64,000 nucleotides of DNA from an uncultured Prevotella sp. (GCA_937895845.1 CALBLK010000030.1:1-64000), one strand, 5' to 3'; shown: positions 54,001-62,582, numbered from the stretch's first letter. Notes: generated by a model from the sequence alone, not told the origin. Numbers and translations are program-made.

Positions 54001-54229
54001 GTGGGAGGGCTACACGCAAAAGTGCCTTGGCGACAACTATCTGGATATAGACAAGCCGGTGAAAGCCGCAACCTACGAGATTCGCATGGTCGGTCCGGCC
54101 ACGGTCAAGGAGGCTTTCGGGTCAATGACCGAGCTGGCCGCCAAGTCCAAGGTGTCCACCGCATCGGGCAAGAGCGCCACCCTGGCCATTTCGGAATTGT
54201 CGTTTAATGAAAAGTGCGGCGGCAGATGA
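51083..54229 (+). CDS. Glycoside hydrolase family 2 with discoidin-like C-terminus
   Basis: 1048-residue secreted enzyme (signal RMAAAAVSLFLLAATQCAMA). The domain order is an N-terminal sugar-binding jelly roll (about 25-190), an immunoglobulin-like domain (200-320), a TIM barrel (330-590), a DUF4982-type Ig domain (620-710), a further beta domain and a C-terminal discoidin-like domain (about 890-1045). The nucleophile is probably Glu511 in MMEYNRDEG. The usual acid/base motif GNE is replaced: the site reads FYEGGNNN, with Glu450 three residues earlier and Asn453/454 in place. It may act on galactosides or other plant or algal glycans. The start at 51083 is preferred to one 10 codons upstream. 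Confidence 0.88.
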   Translation: MKILFRRCRMAAAAVSLFLLAATQCAMASDRYNFNAGWLLSVGGQPDGASGKTDDSGWQKVTLPYAWNQSEAFSRVCSELSDTVMWYRKHFVLPRSARGKRVVVEFEGARFGARVFINGHELGWAENGVMAFGFDLTPYIKYKGDNVLAVYVDSDWKYRDHPKADGKGGGAEKSSTFQWNDKNFYCNYGGLNKNVWLHVMEPVYQTLPLYSNLGTTGVYVYGEQTDPSSRTWRVNCETQVVNSTGETQTVTHRVALFDKDGREVSRFEGERREVAPRDTVVMKASGEVAGIHQWSWGYGYLYTVKSFIEAVPAGRKRGKVTADVASIQTGFRTTAFGDGMVKLNGRALQLKGFAQRSTNEWPALGISVPAWMSDFSNAMVLGCNGNFFRWMHVTPSKQDIRSLDRLGLLQAMPAGDAEKDVTGRRWQQRVELMRDAIIYNRNNPSVIFYEGGNNNISEEHMAELKAVRDRYDPHGGRAIGSRNMLDSKVAEYGGEMLYVNKSAGKPMVMMEYNRDEGIRRYWDRWSYPYHKEGEGPLYRGDRTVAYNHNQDGLAVENIVRWNEYWIARPGTGRRVNAGGAKIIFSDSNTHARGEKNYRTSGDVDAMRIPKDSWFCHQVMWDGWVDLDSCRTYIIGHWNYEPGTVKPVYVCSSADEVELFLNGRSLGRGERSQNFLFTFKDVAWEPGTLKAVAWKDGLKAGGAEVSTVGKPVALRLRWIETGTPAFRADGADVRIAEVEAVDREGRRHPLAHDMVHFDVSGEGTYIGGVSGVVSDEERKHNAEARPSGELGIVSEGGHSKDTNGIGSHDLMLEGGVIRVMVRSTTSPGAVRLTASSDAYPSQTIEVATAACPVSGGFYVDAAGQPVEADWANQLPLCLDRGETPVTPSYTQKYNTVDVARFESPSNAADLHRLNDDIENTTWKSDGRLDHAWFRVTLARPAEIAQVVLRMNNFRSTSYPLQIFAVTDDGKSQLVWEGYTQKCLGDNYLDIDKPVKAATYEIRMVGPATVKEAFGSMTELAAKSKVSTASGKSATLAISELSFNEKCGGR

Positions 54230-54300
54230 CGGAGCCATCCCATTCTCTTGGCACTTTCAGTCCGCTGGCCGGTTTGGGCTGGCAGTAGCTGGTAAAGGCA

Positions 54301-54335
54301 ACGCCCTCCATCGTTCATTCCACGATGGAGGGCGT
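54301..54335 (+). terminator. Terminator after GH2
   Basis: ACGCCCTCCATCGT with its complement and a 7-nt loop, 71 bp past the GH2 stop and before the convergent gene; short T content, probably acting on both strands. Confidence 0.7.
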
Positions 54336-54433
54336 TACCTTACTGTCATGCCCCTGGCGGCGCCGCCGTTCAGGCCCATAGGCCCGTCGGATTCCGCCCG
54401 GGGCGCCTTTCCCTTCTGGTGGCCGGCCTGGGC

Positions 54434-55183
54434 TCAGTCAGCCGGCTTGGGGTATTTGCGCAGCCAGCCGTCCAGCCGCAGCCGCATCACCCCGAAGAAA
54501 GCCTCGCCGAAGATGCCGCCGCTCATCTTGCTCGTGCCCTCGCGGCGGTTGACAAAGATGACGGGCACCTCCTTGATTTTGAAGCCAATCTTATAGGCGG
54601 TGAACTTCATCTCTATCTGGAATGCGTAGCCCTTGAACCTCACCTTGTCCAGCTCGATTGTCTGGAGCACGCGGCGCTTGTAGCATATAAAGCCGGCAGT
54701 AGTGTCGTTCACCTTGAAGCCGGTGACCAGCTGCACGTATTTTGAGGCGAAATAGCTCATGAGCACGCGCCCGATGGGCCAGTTCACAACGTTCACTCCC
54801 GACACATACCGCGAGCCGATGGCCATGTCGTAGCCCTCGTCATGGCAGGCCGCGTAGAGCCGTGGCAGGTCGTTGGGGTCGTGACTGAAGTCTGCGTCCA
54901 TCTCGAATATGTATTCATATCCGTGCTCCAGCGCCCATTTGAACCCCCTGATGTAGGCCGTCCCCAGCCCCAGCTTGCCCTCGCGCTCAATGAGGTGCAG
55001 CCGGTCGGAGAGCCCGTCTGCCATCAGCCGCCTGACAATGGCTGCGGTGCCGTCGGGTGACCCGTCGTCAATAATCAGGATGTGAAAGCACTTTTCCAGG
55101 CCAAATACGGCCCGGATGATTTTCTCGACGTTCTCCTTCTCGTTGTAGGTCGGGATGATAACAATACTGTCACTTGTGTGCAT
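54434..55183 (-). CDS. Polyprenol-phosphate glycosyltransferase (DPM1-like, GT2)
   Basis: 249-residue GT-A enzyme without C-terminal membrane helices. It has SIVIIPTYNEKENVEKII, ILIIDDGSPDGTAAIVRRL, the metal motif MDADFSHDPNDLP and the helix motif GSRYVSGVNVVNWP, all typical of dolichol-phosphate mannose synthase relatives. It probably makes polyprenyl-phosphate-mannose or -glucose for extracytoplasmic glycosylation. The start at 55183 (MHTSDSIVII) is chosen over the much longer open frame, which runs through array C. It uses a promoter and leader homologous to sppA's. Confidence 0.92.
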   Translation of the reverse strand: MHTSDSIVIIPTYNEKENVEKIIRAVFGLEKCFHILIIDDGSPDGTAAIVRRLMADGLSDRLHLIEREGKLGLGTAYIRGFKWALEHGYEYIFEMDADFSHDPNDLPRLYAACHDEGYDMAIGSRYVSGVNVVNWPIGRVLMSYFASKYVQLVTGFKVNDTTAGFICYKRRVLQTIELDKVRFKGYAFQIEMKFTAYKIGFKIKEVPVIFVNRREGTSKMSGGIFGEAFFGVMRLRLDGWLRKYPKPAD

Positions 55184-55215
55184 AAGTCTTGTTCCTTTCG
55201 TTTTCCTCTTGTGCA

Positions 55216-55276
55216 ATGATAATGCCGGCGAGGGCAGTGCGGGCTTGCTCTCCGATTGCCGAGCGCAGCTTATCAT
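55216..55276 (-). ncRNA. Candidate structured leader RNA of the glycosyltransferase
   Basis: Homologue of the sppA leader (43271-43332), about 80% identical by eye with the promoter included. The closing stem is ATGATAA with TTATCAT (55216-55222 and 55270-55276), covarying with AGGATA/TATCCT in the other copy. The inner arm GGCA/TGCC is also present. Confidence 0.55.
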
Positions 55277-55278
55277 CT

Positions 55279-55310
55279 GCAAAGGTAATGCAAACCGAAG
55301 ACAATACAAA
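55279..55310 (-). promoter_or_regulatory. Promoter of the glycosyltransferase gene
   Basis: Minus-strand TTTG (55307-55310), 19-bp spacer, TACCTTTGC (55279-55287), spaced exactly as in the sppA copy. Confidence 0.8.
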
Positions 55311-55370
55311 ACAAAAGGCTGCCAAAACAGCCATTTTCCCCGAATCGGCCATTTCGGCCCCCTTGGGAGC

Positions 55371-55524
55371 TTCGCACGCTGAAACGCACCGAATGGCGTG
55401 CTGGAACGGTTCGTTCCATGTGGCGAAACGGCCCGTTCCCGCGTGCCATTCGGGCAGTTTTGCACGCCGAAACGCACCGAATGGCGAGCCGGAAGTGGCA
55501 GTCTTGCAGCGGCACCCGGCTTTT
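55371..55524 (+). repeat. 22-bp-period tandem array C
   Basis: Seven 22-bp units with boundaries at 55371, 55393, 55415, 55437, 55459, 55481 and 55503. Units 1-2 and 5-6 are close copies of each other, 88 bp apart, so a four-unit higher-order period is visible. It is related to arrays A and B by GCTG/GCCGAAACG and CGGCCCG patterns. It sits upstream of the glycosyltransferase promoter. Confidence 0.75.
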
Positions 55525-55622
55525 TTGCCAATTCCGGCCTGTTCCGTTCGTCTCTGAAAGGCCTTTTTCGCATTCTGGAGCTTGGCCGGGCTTGGCCCGG
55601 GCAGGTCATCAGGTTTCGTCAC

Positions 55623-55709
55623 AGGTTGCTGCCTGTTTCGGGCAGGTTGCAACGGCTGTGGTGAAGCCATGGCGGGCTGCGACGCGTCGCTGCTGGCAGC
55701 AAGATGGCC
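55623..55709 (+). repeat. Dispersed 87-bp element, copy 2
   Basis: Related to 13275-13360 at about 75% identity by eye, with the same orientation. It lies upstream of groES, between array C and the gene. The remaining bases up to 55966 show no ORF and no promoter that I can support. Confidence 0.6.
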
Positions 55710-55966
55710 AACGAAGCCGGTGGCAAGGGACTTAAGGCAGGGGGTAACCCAATGCAAATGCCTCTTTCGGCCAGACGGCCGATTCGGGCTTGATGTTTCG
55801 ACAGCTGGCACACTTGGCGGAATGAGACTGCCAAACTGGCAGTTCCGTGCCGTGTGCGGCTTGCCAAGCCATGCTGTGGCACGGTTTTCGCTATAAGAGA
55901 GGCAGACAGTCTGAAACTGCCGACATATTCATGTTGATGAAACAAACATTTAATAATTATAGCATT

Positions 55967-56239
55967 ATGAACATTAAACCATTAGCAGACCGAGTACTTG
56001 TACTCCCTGCACCCGCAGAAGAGAAAGTTGGTGGAATCATTATTCCTGACACTGCCAAGGAGAAACCCCTGCACGGCAAGATTGTTGCCACAGGAAAGGG
56101 AACCAAAGACGACGAGATGGTGCTCAAGGAAGGTGACGAAGTGCTTTACGGAAAGTATTCGGGCACAGAATTGGAATATGAAGGACAGAAATATCTGATG
56201 ATGCGTCAGAGCGATGTTCTGGCCATTATCGAAGGTTAA
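55967..56239 (+). CDS. groES: Co-chaperonin GroES
   Basis: 90-residue Gro[36 protein letters not shown] gives the mobile loop and the KPLADRVLV start; [13 protein letters not shown] is the usual end. It forms the heptameric lid for GroEL. The start at 55967 is clear; an upstream open frame is non-coding. No CIRCE inverted repeat was seen upstream. Confidence 0.97.
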   Translation: MNIKPLADRVLVLPAPAEEKVGGIIIPDTAKEKPLHGKIVATGKGTKDDEMVLKEGDEVLYGKYSGTELEYEGQKYLMMRQSDVLAIIEG

Positions 56240-56253
56240 TCGACAATTTTTAA

Positions 56254-57897
<1,644 letters not shown>

Positions 57898-57931
57898 TTG
57901 GCGCAAATTGCTAACTGCACATAACAATTAA

Positions 57932-57971
57932 GAGGGAGACGGATGGCAGACATCCGCCTCCCTCGTTTTTT
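57932..57971 (+). terminator. groESL terminator
   Basis: GAGGGAGxCGGATG stem with its complement and a short loop, then GTTTTTT. Confidence 0.92.
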
Positions 57972-58005
57972 ATGTGGAAATGCAGGAAAAAAGTATGCTA
58001 TTTTT

Positions 58006-58036
58006 TTGGCGTGAGATGGAATTTCTCTATCTTTGC
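58006..58036 (+). promoter_or_regulatory. Orphan promoter downstream of groEL
   Basis: TTG (58006-58008), 19-bp spacer, TATCTTTGC (58028-58036). No plus-strand gene follows before the convergent phosphoesterase. Confidence 0.65.
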
Positions 58037-58040
58037 ACTT

Positions 58041-58165
58041 GAAAATAAGCACGTTGATGCGGGTCATGCCGCACAGAAGATATTTTTTTTGATTTGTTTT
58101 AGTAGATTAGTTTTTAAGTAGTTTGTTTTTACAAAACCGCCTGTCGTGAGACAGGCGGTTTTATT
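58041..58165 (+). ncRNA. Candidate small RNA
   Basis: Interval from the predicted start of the orphan promoter to the terminator at 58133-58162, about 125 nt. It holds a small hairpin (TGCGG-6-CCGCA, 58057-58072) followed by a T-run and A/T-rich sequence. An 11-codon ORF (MRVMPHRRYFF) is present but unconvincing. There is no match to an RNA family that I recognise. Confidence 0.45.
58133..58162. terminator. Bidirectional terminator
   Basis: 13-bp stem AAAACCGCCTGTC with its complement and a 4-nt loop; T-rich on both sides, so it can end the small RNA and the convergent phosphoesterase transcript. Confidence 0.9.
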
Positions 58166-58191
58166 TTGCGGTCTGATGTGTGTTCGCTGCT

Positions 58192-59322
58192 TTACCGGTC
58201 CAGCTTAATGGTCATGCTCTTGCCCCAGTGGGCTTGCTTGCTGTTCCACAGGTATTCCCTGGCGGTGAGCAGGCGCTTGTCCGTGTCTATGGTGACGAAT
58301 GTGAACGACAGGAGGCTCTCGTCGGTGGCCGACAGCTCGCCCTTCATGGGGGAGTCAACCCGGAACACGGGCAGGATGTCCTGTCCCTTGCCGTCTTTCC
58401 ACCAATAGAACTCGCTGTAGTTGGTGTGTCCGTGGAAGTAGGCCTTGATGGAAGGGTGCGCCTTGACGAAATTCGCGAGCTGCCTTCTTTCAGCCGCCGG
58501 CTCCTGCTTGGTGCTTTTCACGCTTGCCGTGTCAGCGAGCAGGTTTTCAAACTTGTCCCTGGCGTTGATGTCATGTTTGCCGTTGGGATTGATGAAATGC
58601 TTGGCCTCCACTTCCGGCGGGTCATGTGCAAAGATAATGACCGGCGTGCCCGGTGCCAGCGTGTCAATGTCTGCCGCTATCCACGCCCTGGTTTTGCTGT
58701 CCGGCCATATTCCGGCGAACACATAGTGTATGCCGTCACCGGTTACGGAGTAGCCTATCCGGTCTTTGGCATAGTCGAACGTGGCCTTGTCTGCCGGTTT
58801 GGCCGGGTGCATCATCAGGTTGTAGATGCCGGCAATGCTTGACGCGTCTGTCGGTGGCGTCAGCTGTCTGTGGAAGCCGATGGCGTTGCTCGCATCGTGG
58901 TTGCCCGGCAGAAGATAGATGGGCGTGGGACGCCCCGCGTTGTCTTTCAGTGTCAGGCGGTGTGTCCAGTCGGTAATGAACTGCCGCCATGATGCAGCTG
59001 CCGGCTGCACACCTTTTTCCATCCTGTTGGCGATGTCGCCCGTGTTGACAATGAAGTTGACGTAGTCGACGGCCTCTCCGGCCCCCACGCCGCCGTCGCC
59101 GGGAATTGTCTCTTGCGGCAAGGCGTTGATTCTGTCAATCAGGGTGCGGTTGACCTCTTGTGCTGACACATGCTTTTTCCCTTGGAAATCGCGGTACAAC
59201 CCATAATGAAGGTCTGACACGTGGATGAAATGTATCTCCTTGGCAGCGGCCAAGGCTGCCAGGAAGAAAAACAGCAGGCTAACGGCCGTTAGCCTGCTGA
59301 TAAACAATTTGATGTTGCTCAT
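58192..59322 (-). CDS. Secreted metallophosphoesterase
   Basis: 376 residues with signal peptide (LTAVSLLFFFLAALAAAKE). The calcineurin-like motif set is present: FIHVSDLHYG, NTGDIANRM, LLPGNHDASN, IFAHDPPEVE and YFHGHTNYSEFYWW. It is probably a periplasmic or surface phosphatase acting on phosphoesters. It follows the OprP-like porin and a lamin-tail lipoprotein gene in the same direction, and the porin promoter carries Pho-box-like repeats, so a role in phosphate scavenging is likely (inferred). Confidence 0.88.
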   Translation of the reverse strand: MSNIKLFISRLTAVSLLFFFLAALAAAKEIHFIHVSDLHYGLYRDFQGKKHVSAQEVNRTLIDRINALPQETIPGDGGVGAGEAVDYVNFIVNTGDIANRMEKGVQPAAASWRQFITDWTHRLTLKDNAGRPTPIYLLPGNHDASNAIGFHRQLTPPTDASSIAGIYNLMMHPAKPADKATFDYAKDRIGYSVTGDGIHYVFAGIWPDSKTRAWIAADIDTLAPGTPVIIFAHDPPEVEAKHFINPNGKHDINARDKFENLLADTASVKSTKQEPAAERRQLANFVKAHPSIKAYFHGHTNYSEFYWWKDGKGQDILPVFRVDSPMKGELSATDESLLSFTFVTIDTDKRLLTAREYLWNSKQAHWGKSMTIKLDR

Positions 59323-59352
59323 GAATCTTGTTTTTTATAAAGATGGTGCGGT

Positions 59353-59910
59353 TTACTTGTTGGCAGCGCCACGGGTGGCTGTGGTGATTCTCCAGCTGCC
59401 GGTCCCGTTTGGAACGCGGGCGTAGCTCTCACCCGTGCTGTGCGTCTTGCCCTCGCCGATGTTGGCGTCCCTGTCAAACTTGTCAATGCTGTTGCCCTGC
59501 TTGTCCCTGATTTCCAGAGCCACCTCCTTTTTGTTGGAAATGCCGGCCTACAGCTCGCCGCTCACAGTGGCGATGACAGCATATCCGTGCCCCGCAATCT
59601 TGTAATTGTCAGGGAAGGTGAAGATCGTCTCGGTCTTGCCCTCCTCGTCAGTCTTTTCAATCGTAGCCCCGCTGAGGCTCTTCTCCTCGGCAGCGTTGTT
59701 GTACAGCTCAATCCAGTCGTCGTCGGGGTCTTGCTTGCCGCACACCTCGTTGATGACCACCTGGCCCTTGTCTCCCGGTGAGGCCGATGCAGTGTCAGGC
59801 TTTTCTTGACCGTTGCCCCATCCGGGAATGTCGTCCTCGCTGTCGTTCTTGCAGCCGGCCGTGAGCACAGAGAAAAGTGCTGTCGCAATCAGTAAACATT
59901 TTGCTTTCAT
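59353..59910 (-). pseudogene. Lamin-tail-domain lipoprotein interrupted by an in-frame stop
   Basis: The gene starts with a lipoprotein signal (MKAKCLLIATALFSVLTAGC) and a lamin-tail domain (VVINEVCGKQDPDDDWIELYN). After 120 codons an in-frame TAG occurs (59548-59550), then the same frame continues for 65 more codons (AGISNKKEVALEIRDKQGNS...TRGAANK) to TAA, and the typical domain ending is restored. A CAG-to-TAG change would explain it. The truncated product may still be exported but lacks the last third of the domain. Lamin-tail proteins often accompany secreted phosphatases and nucleases in Bacteroidota. A sequencing error is the main alternative. Confidence 0.82.
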
Positions 59911-59961
59911 TGTTTGTCTTGTTATTTGGTGCTGTTGTTAAACGTCTGTGATTCCATCTGT

Positions 59962-61335
59962 TTAGAATAAGGCCATGAGCCTCAGCTGCAGGATGTTGAA
60001 GTCAATGCCGTCCTTCCGGCTCAGGTATAAAGGCTTCCCGTCCGCTTTGATGTGCCCCTTGGCGTCGGCGAACTTGTCATTGTCCATGAAAGTGTAGTTC
60101 AGGCCGACAAGCAGGTTGCTCTTGGGATACCAGTTCAGGGACAGCGAGTAGGCGTTGGCCTTGCCGCCCGTGATGACAGCGCGCGCGTCGTGGAAGTCGT
60201 TCAGGTTGACCGTGCTGTAATGTGCGGCAAGCTCAAGGTTGCCGCCCTTGCGCCTTACCGGCATAGGGCCAAACTCGGCGTCGTCGGCAGCATATCTCCG
60301 GGCCTGTCCGAGAATCATATAGGATGTGCTGGCGTACCAGCCGTTGAAGGTGGCGTTCTTGAGCGAGTATTCCTCGTCGTTCTTCCCGATGCCGTACCTG
60401 CTGATACCCGTGAAGACATACTCGCCGGTGAGCAGCCACTTGTTGTGGCGGAAGCCCAGCTCATAGCCCAAAGTGTAATAGTGGTTGACGTTTTCAACCT
60501 CGGCATCCACGAACCGTCGGCGGTCCACTTCGCTCTCGGGCAGTCCCCGGAACTCAACCGTCCTGTGCTCGTTGCCGTTGGCGTCGGGCGTGCGGTAGGT
60601 GGCATAGCCGCCAATGTGAACGGTGGTCTCGTCGTTGTTGACAGGCGATATGGCTGCGCGCCCGGTAAAGGCATAGCCGTCATCGCCGCGGTTGCGCTCT
60701 TTCTGAAGCAGGTCGACCTTGGCGCCGAACACACCGCCCGAAGCCCACCAGTGGTTGCCGTAGGCGGTGAGCGACGCGCCGAGGTGGCGGCCCGATGCGA
60801 AAATGTCGACAGGCATGGGTCGCTCTGCGCTTTGCAGGTACTTGGAGCTTGTCGAGCTCTCCATGCTCATCGGCTCCTTGAACTGGCCGGCCTTCACCCA
60901 CATGCGGTCGTTGATTTTGTAGCCGATGTACATGTCTTTCACCGTGGCCTCATCGTAGGCAAAGTCCATGTCGAACTCGGCAAACCATTTCTTGTAAAGG
61001 GTTGCCTTGACGGCAATGCGCGCGCGGCGTACGATGGCGCCATTGCTGAACCTGAATTTCCCGTCATCCTCCTCCAGGTCTTTGTTTGCCTTTGAAGTCA
61101 GCCCGTCAACACTCTCTGTGGGAATATAGCCCGCGGCATCCAGGTAGATGCGGTTGTCCAGCCACCAGTGGAAATTGCCGTTGGCAGTGGCAAAGTGCAG
61201 CCTGCCGTTTTGTACAAAAGCTTTGACACCGCTTTTCTCCTCGCTTGTCATGTCTTCGGTTTGCGCTTGGGCTTTCTGTGACAACGCTAAGGAAGCCAGC
61301 GCCAAACCGAGGCATAAGTGAAATTTCGTGTTCAT
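59962..61335 (-). CDS. Phosphate-selective porin O/P-like outer-membrane protein
   Basis: 457-residue barrel precursor with signal peptide MNTKFHLCLGLALASLALSQKAQA. The strand and loop motifs FHWWLDNRIYLDAAGY, RRARIAVKATLYKKWFAEFDMDFAYDEATVKDMYIGY and AGQFKEPMSMESSTSSKYLQSAERPMP match the OprO/P family, and it ends QLRLMALF. It probably passes phosphate or phosphorylated compounds through the outer membrane. It is first of the porin-lamin tail-phosphoesterase run. The start at 61335 is preferred. The promoter has three 11-bp-phased boxes. Confidence 0.9.
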   Translation of the reverse strand: MNTKFHLCLGLALASLALSQKAQAQTEDMTSEEKSGVKAFVQNGRLHFATANGNFHWWLDNRIYLDAAGYIPTESVDGLTSKANKDLEEDDGKFRFSNGAIVRRARIAVKATLYKKWFAEFDMDFAYDEATVKDMYIGYKINDRMWVKAGQFKEPMSMESSTSSKYLQSAERPMPVDIFASGRHLGASLTAYGNHWWASGGVFGAKVDLLQKERNRGDDGYAFTGRAAISPVNNDETTVHIGGYATYRTPDANGNEHRTVEFRGLPESEVDRRRFVDAEVENVNHYYTLGYELGFRHNKWLLTGEYVFTGISRYGIGKNDEEYSLKNATFNGWYASTSYMILGQARRYAADDAEFGPMPVRRKGGNLELAAHYSTVNLNDFHDARAVITGGKANAYSLSLNWYPKSNLLVGLNYTFMDNDKFADAKGHIKADGKPLYLSRKDGIDFNILQLRLMALF

Positions 61336-61362
61336 GTTTTTATTATCCTTAAAAATATGCGT

Positions 61363-61371
61363 GCAAAAGTA
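61363..61371 (-). promoter_or_regulatory. -7 box of the porin gene
   Basis: Minus-strand TACTTTTGC, 27 bp before the porin start; the -33 region is replaced by the box array that ends 20 bp upstream. Confidence 0.65.
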
Positions 61372-61391
61372 TCGGCACAAGGTTGCGGCGC

Positions 61392-61446
61392 GGTGTCATT
61401 GGTGTTACAATCGGGTTACGTCACGGTTTTGTAACGGCTCTGTAAC
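61392..61446. promoter_or_regulatory. Divergent 11-bp-phased Pho-box-like array
   Basis: Five 7-mers start exactly 11 bp apart on the plus strand (61393 GTGTCAT, 61404 GTTACAA, 61415 GTTACGT, 61426 GTTTTGT, 61437 GCTCTGT). Read as activator boxes, TTGTAAC and CTGTAAC (61429, 61440) point to the plus-strand promoter, and CGTAACC, TGTAACA and TGACACC point to the minus-strand promoter. Each set ends 20-21 bp from its -7 box. PhoB sites elsewhere are 7-bp direct repeats with 4-bp spacers. Confidence 0.65.
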
Positions 61447-61467
61447 AGAACCGCCAAGGCAAGCCCT

Positions 61468-61476
61468 TACTTTTGC
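61468..61476 (+). promoter_or_regulatory. -7 box of the plus-strand secreted protein
   Basis: TACTTTTGC, 50 bp before the start at 61527 and 21 bp after the last CTGTAAC box. Confidence 0.65.
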
Positions 61477-61526
61477 AGTAACTTTTTTAAAATCAGTTTT
61501 TGCATCATTTTTATTTAGTGTTAGTT

Positions 61527-62339
61527 ATGAAGAAGAATTTTACTTTCGCAAAAAGCCTGTTTGTAGCCTGTCTTTCAGTGGTGGCATCTGCGGCCGGCGC
61601 ACAGGAGGTTGTCTTTAAGGAAACGTTTGGTACGCCCGCTTCAGAGAAGGACGAGCTTCTGGAAGACCATGTGTGGGGCGAGAATCCGTCGAGCATGTTT
61701 GCCAGCGCCCTGTTGCTGGAGGGCAGCTCTGTCAATGTGCGTTCCAACAACCCTTCTGACTACGAAGGCGCCTCGGGCGACGGCAACCTTTATTTCAAGG
61801 GTTGCGCCTCGTTCTCTATTCTCGGCATCTCCACGGCAGACCGCTCTTCACTCAACTTGTCTTTCGGTGCGTTCGGAAAGAAAGTCGATGATGTGAAGCT
61901 GATGAAGGTGGAATACGCCAAGGACGGCGGCGCGAAAGCGCTGCTTGCCGACTTTGCCAGCCTTGACCTTAACACGGGCAAGAAGAAATGGACCAAGGTG
62001 GAGAACATCGCCCTGCCGCAGGCCAACAGCCTGGACCTGACCTTTACCAGCAACCTGACCGACCTGCTGGCTGACGGCGGCATCCGCCTTGACGACATTA
62101 CAGTGACAGGCAGTAAGGTGGGTACCGCTATCTCGCAGGTGTCAGATGGCAGCCATGGCGTTTTGGCAGCGAATCATTCATTGCTCTATCTGGGCCAGCA
62201 GGGCCGGGCTGTCCTTTACACCTCCGATGGCCGCAAGGTGGCCGAACTGCTGCCCCATGTGTCTTTTGACACCGCGGCCCTTCACGGTGTCTTTATCCTG
62301 AAGATGGGGAACCAGTCCCGGAAGATTGTCCTGGAATAA
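61527..62339 (+). CDS. Secreted beta-sandwich protein with T9SS-like C-terminal tail
   Basis: 270 residues with signal peptide MKKNFTFAKSLFVACLSVVASAAGAQ. The middle (about 27-195) is a beta-rich, lectin- or jelly-roll-like domain (VVFKETFGTPASEKDEL, DGNLYFKGCASFSILG, GGIRLDDITVTG). The last 70 residues, with GRAVLYTSDGRKVAELLPH and GVFILKMGNQSRKIVLE, resemble the type A C-terminal signal of the type IX secretion system. It is divergent from the OprP-like porin across the Pho-box-like array, so it is probably induced with it. Its function is unknown. Confidence 0.72.
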   Translation: MKKNFTFAKSLFVACLSVVASAAGAQEVVFKETFGTPASEKDELLEDHVWGENPSSMFASALLLEGSSVNVRSNNPSDYEGASGDGNLYFKGCASFSILGISTADRSSLNLSFGAFGKKVDDVKLMKVEYAKDGGAKALLADFASLDLNTGKKKWTKVENIALPQANSLDLTFTSNLTDLLADGGIRLDDITVTGSKVGTAISQVSDGSHGVLAANHSLLYLGQQGRAVLYTSDGRKVAELLPHVSFDTAALHGVFILKMGNQSRKIVLE

Positions 62340-62378
62340 AATGACTCGTCCCCTTTCCGGGACGTCTTAAAACAGGTG

Positions 62379-62429
62379 TGGCTTTGCCTGGCTTACGGTT
62401 CCGGTTTTGGACGTGGCCAGGCAAAGCCA
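62379..62429 (+). terminator. Hairpin downstream of the secreted protein
   Basis: Perfect 14-bp arms (TGGCTTTGCCTGGC and its complement) with a 23-nt loop, 40 bp after the stop; no clear T-tract. Confidence 0.55.
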
Positions 62430-62531
62430 TTGCTGTATGCAGGGACAGGCCCTTGGTCCTTGGCGCAGCCTTTGAACAAGCCTTGCGGCCCCCTGGCAAC
62501 GCACGATAAAGGCTGTTTCATGTCCTTTTAT

Positions 62532-62563
62532 TTTGCATTGTCTCTGATTTGCATTACCTTTGC
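62532..62563 (+). promoter_or_regulatory. Promoter of the DUF4450 gene
   Basis: TTTG, 19-bp spacer, TACCTTTGC, 19 bp before the start at 62583. Confidence 0.78.
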
Positions 62564-62582
62564 TGTCATAAACAAAACTACG

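Noticed and set aside
55184..55609. N-terminal extension of the glycosyltransferase through array C
   Set aside because: The extension translates a 22-bp-period repeat, which cannot keep one frame, and the enzyme begins normally at MHTSDSIVII.
55710..55966. CIRCE heat-shock operator upstream of groES
   Set aside because: No inverted repeat of the TTAGCACTC-N9-GAGTGCTAA type was found.
58055..58090. Leader peptide MRVMPHRRYFF in the small RNA
   Set aside because: Only two Phe and one Tyr at the end, and no biosynthetic operon follows on that strand; chance is the simpler explanation.
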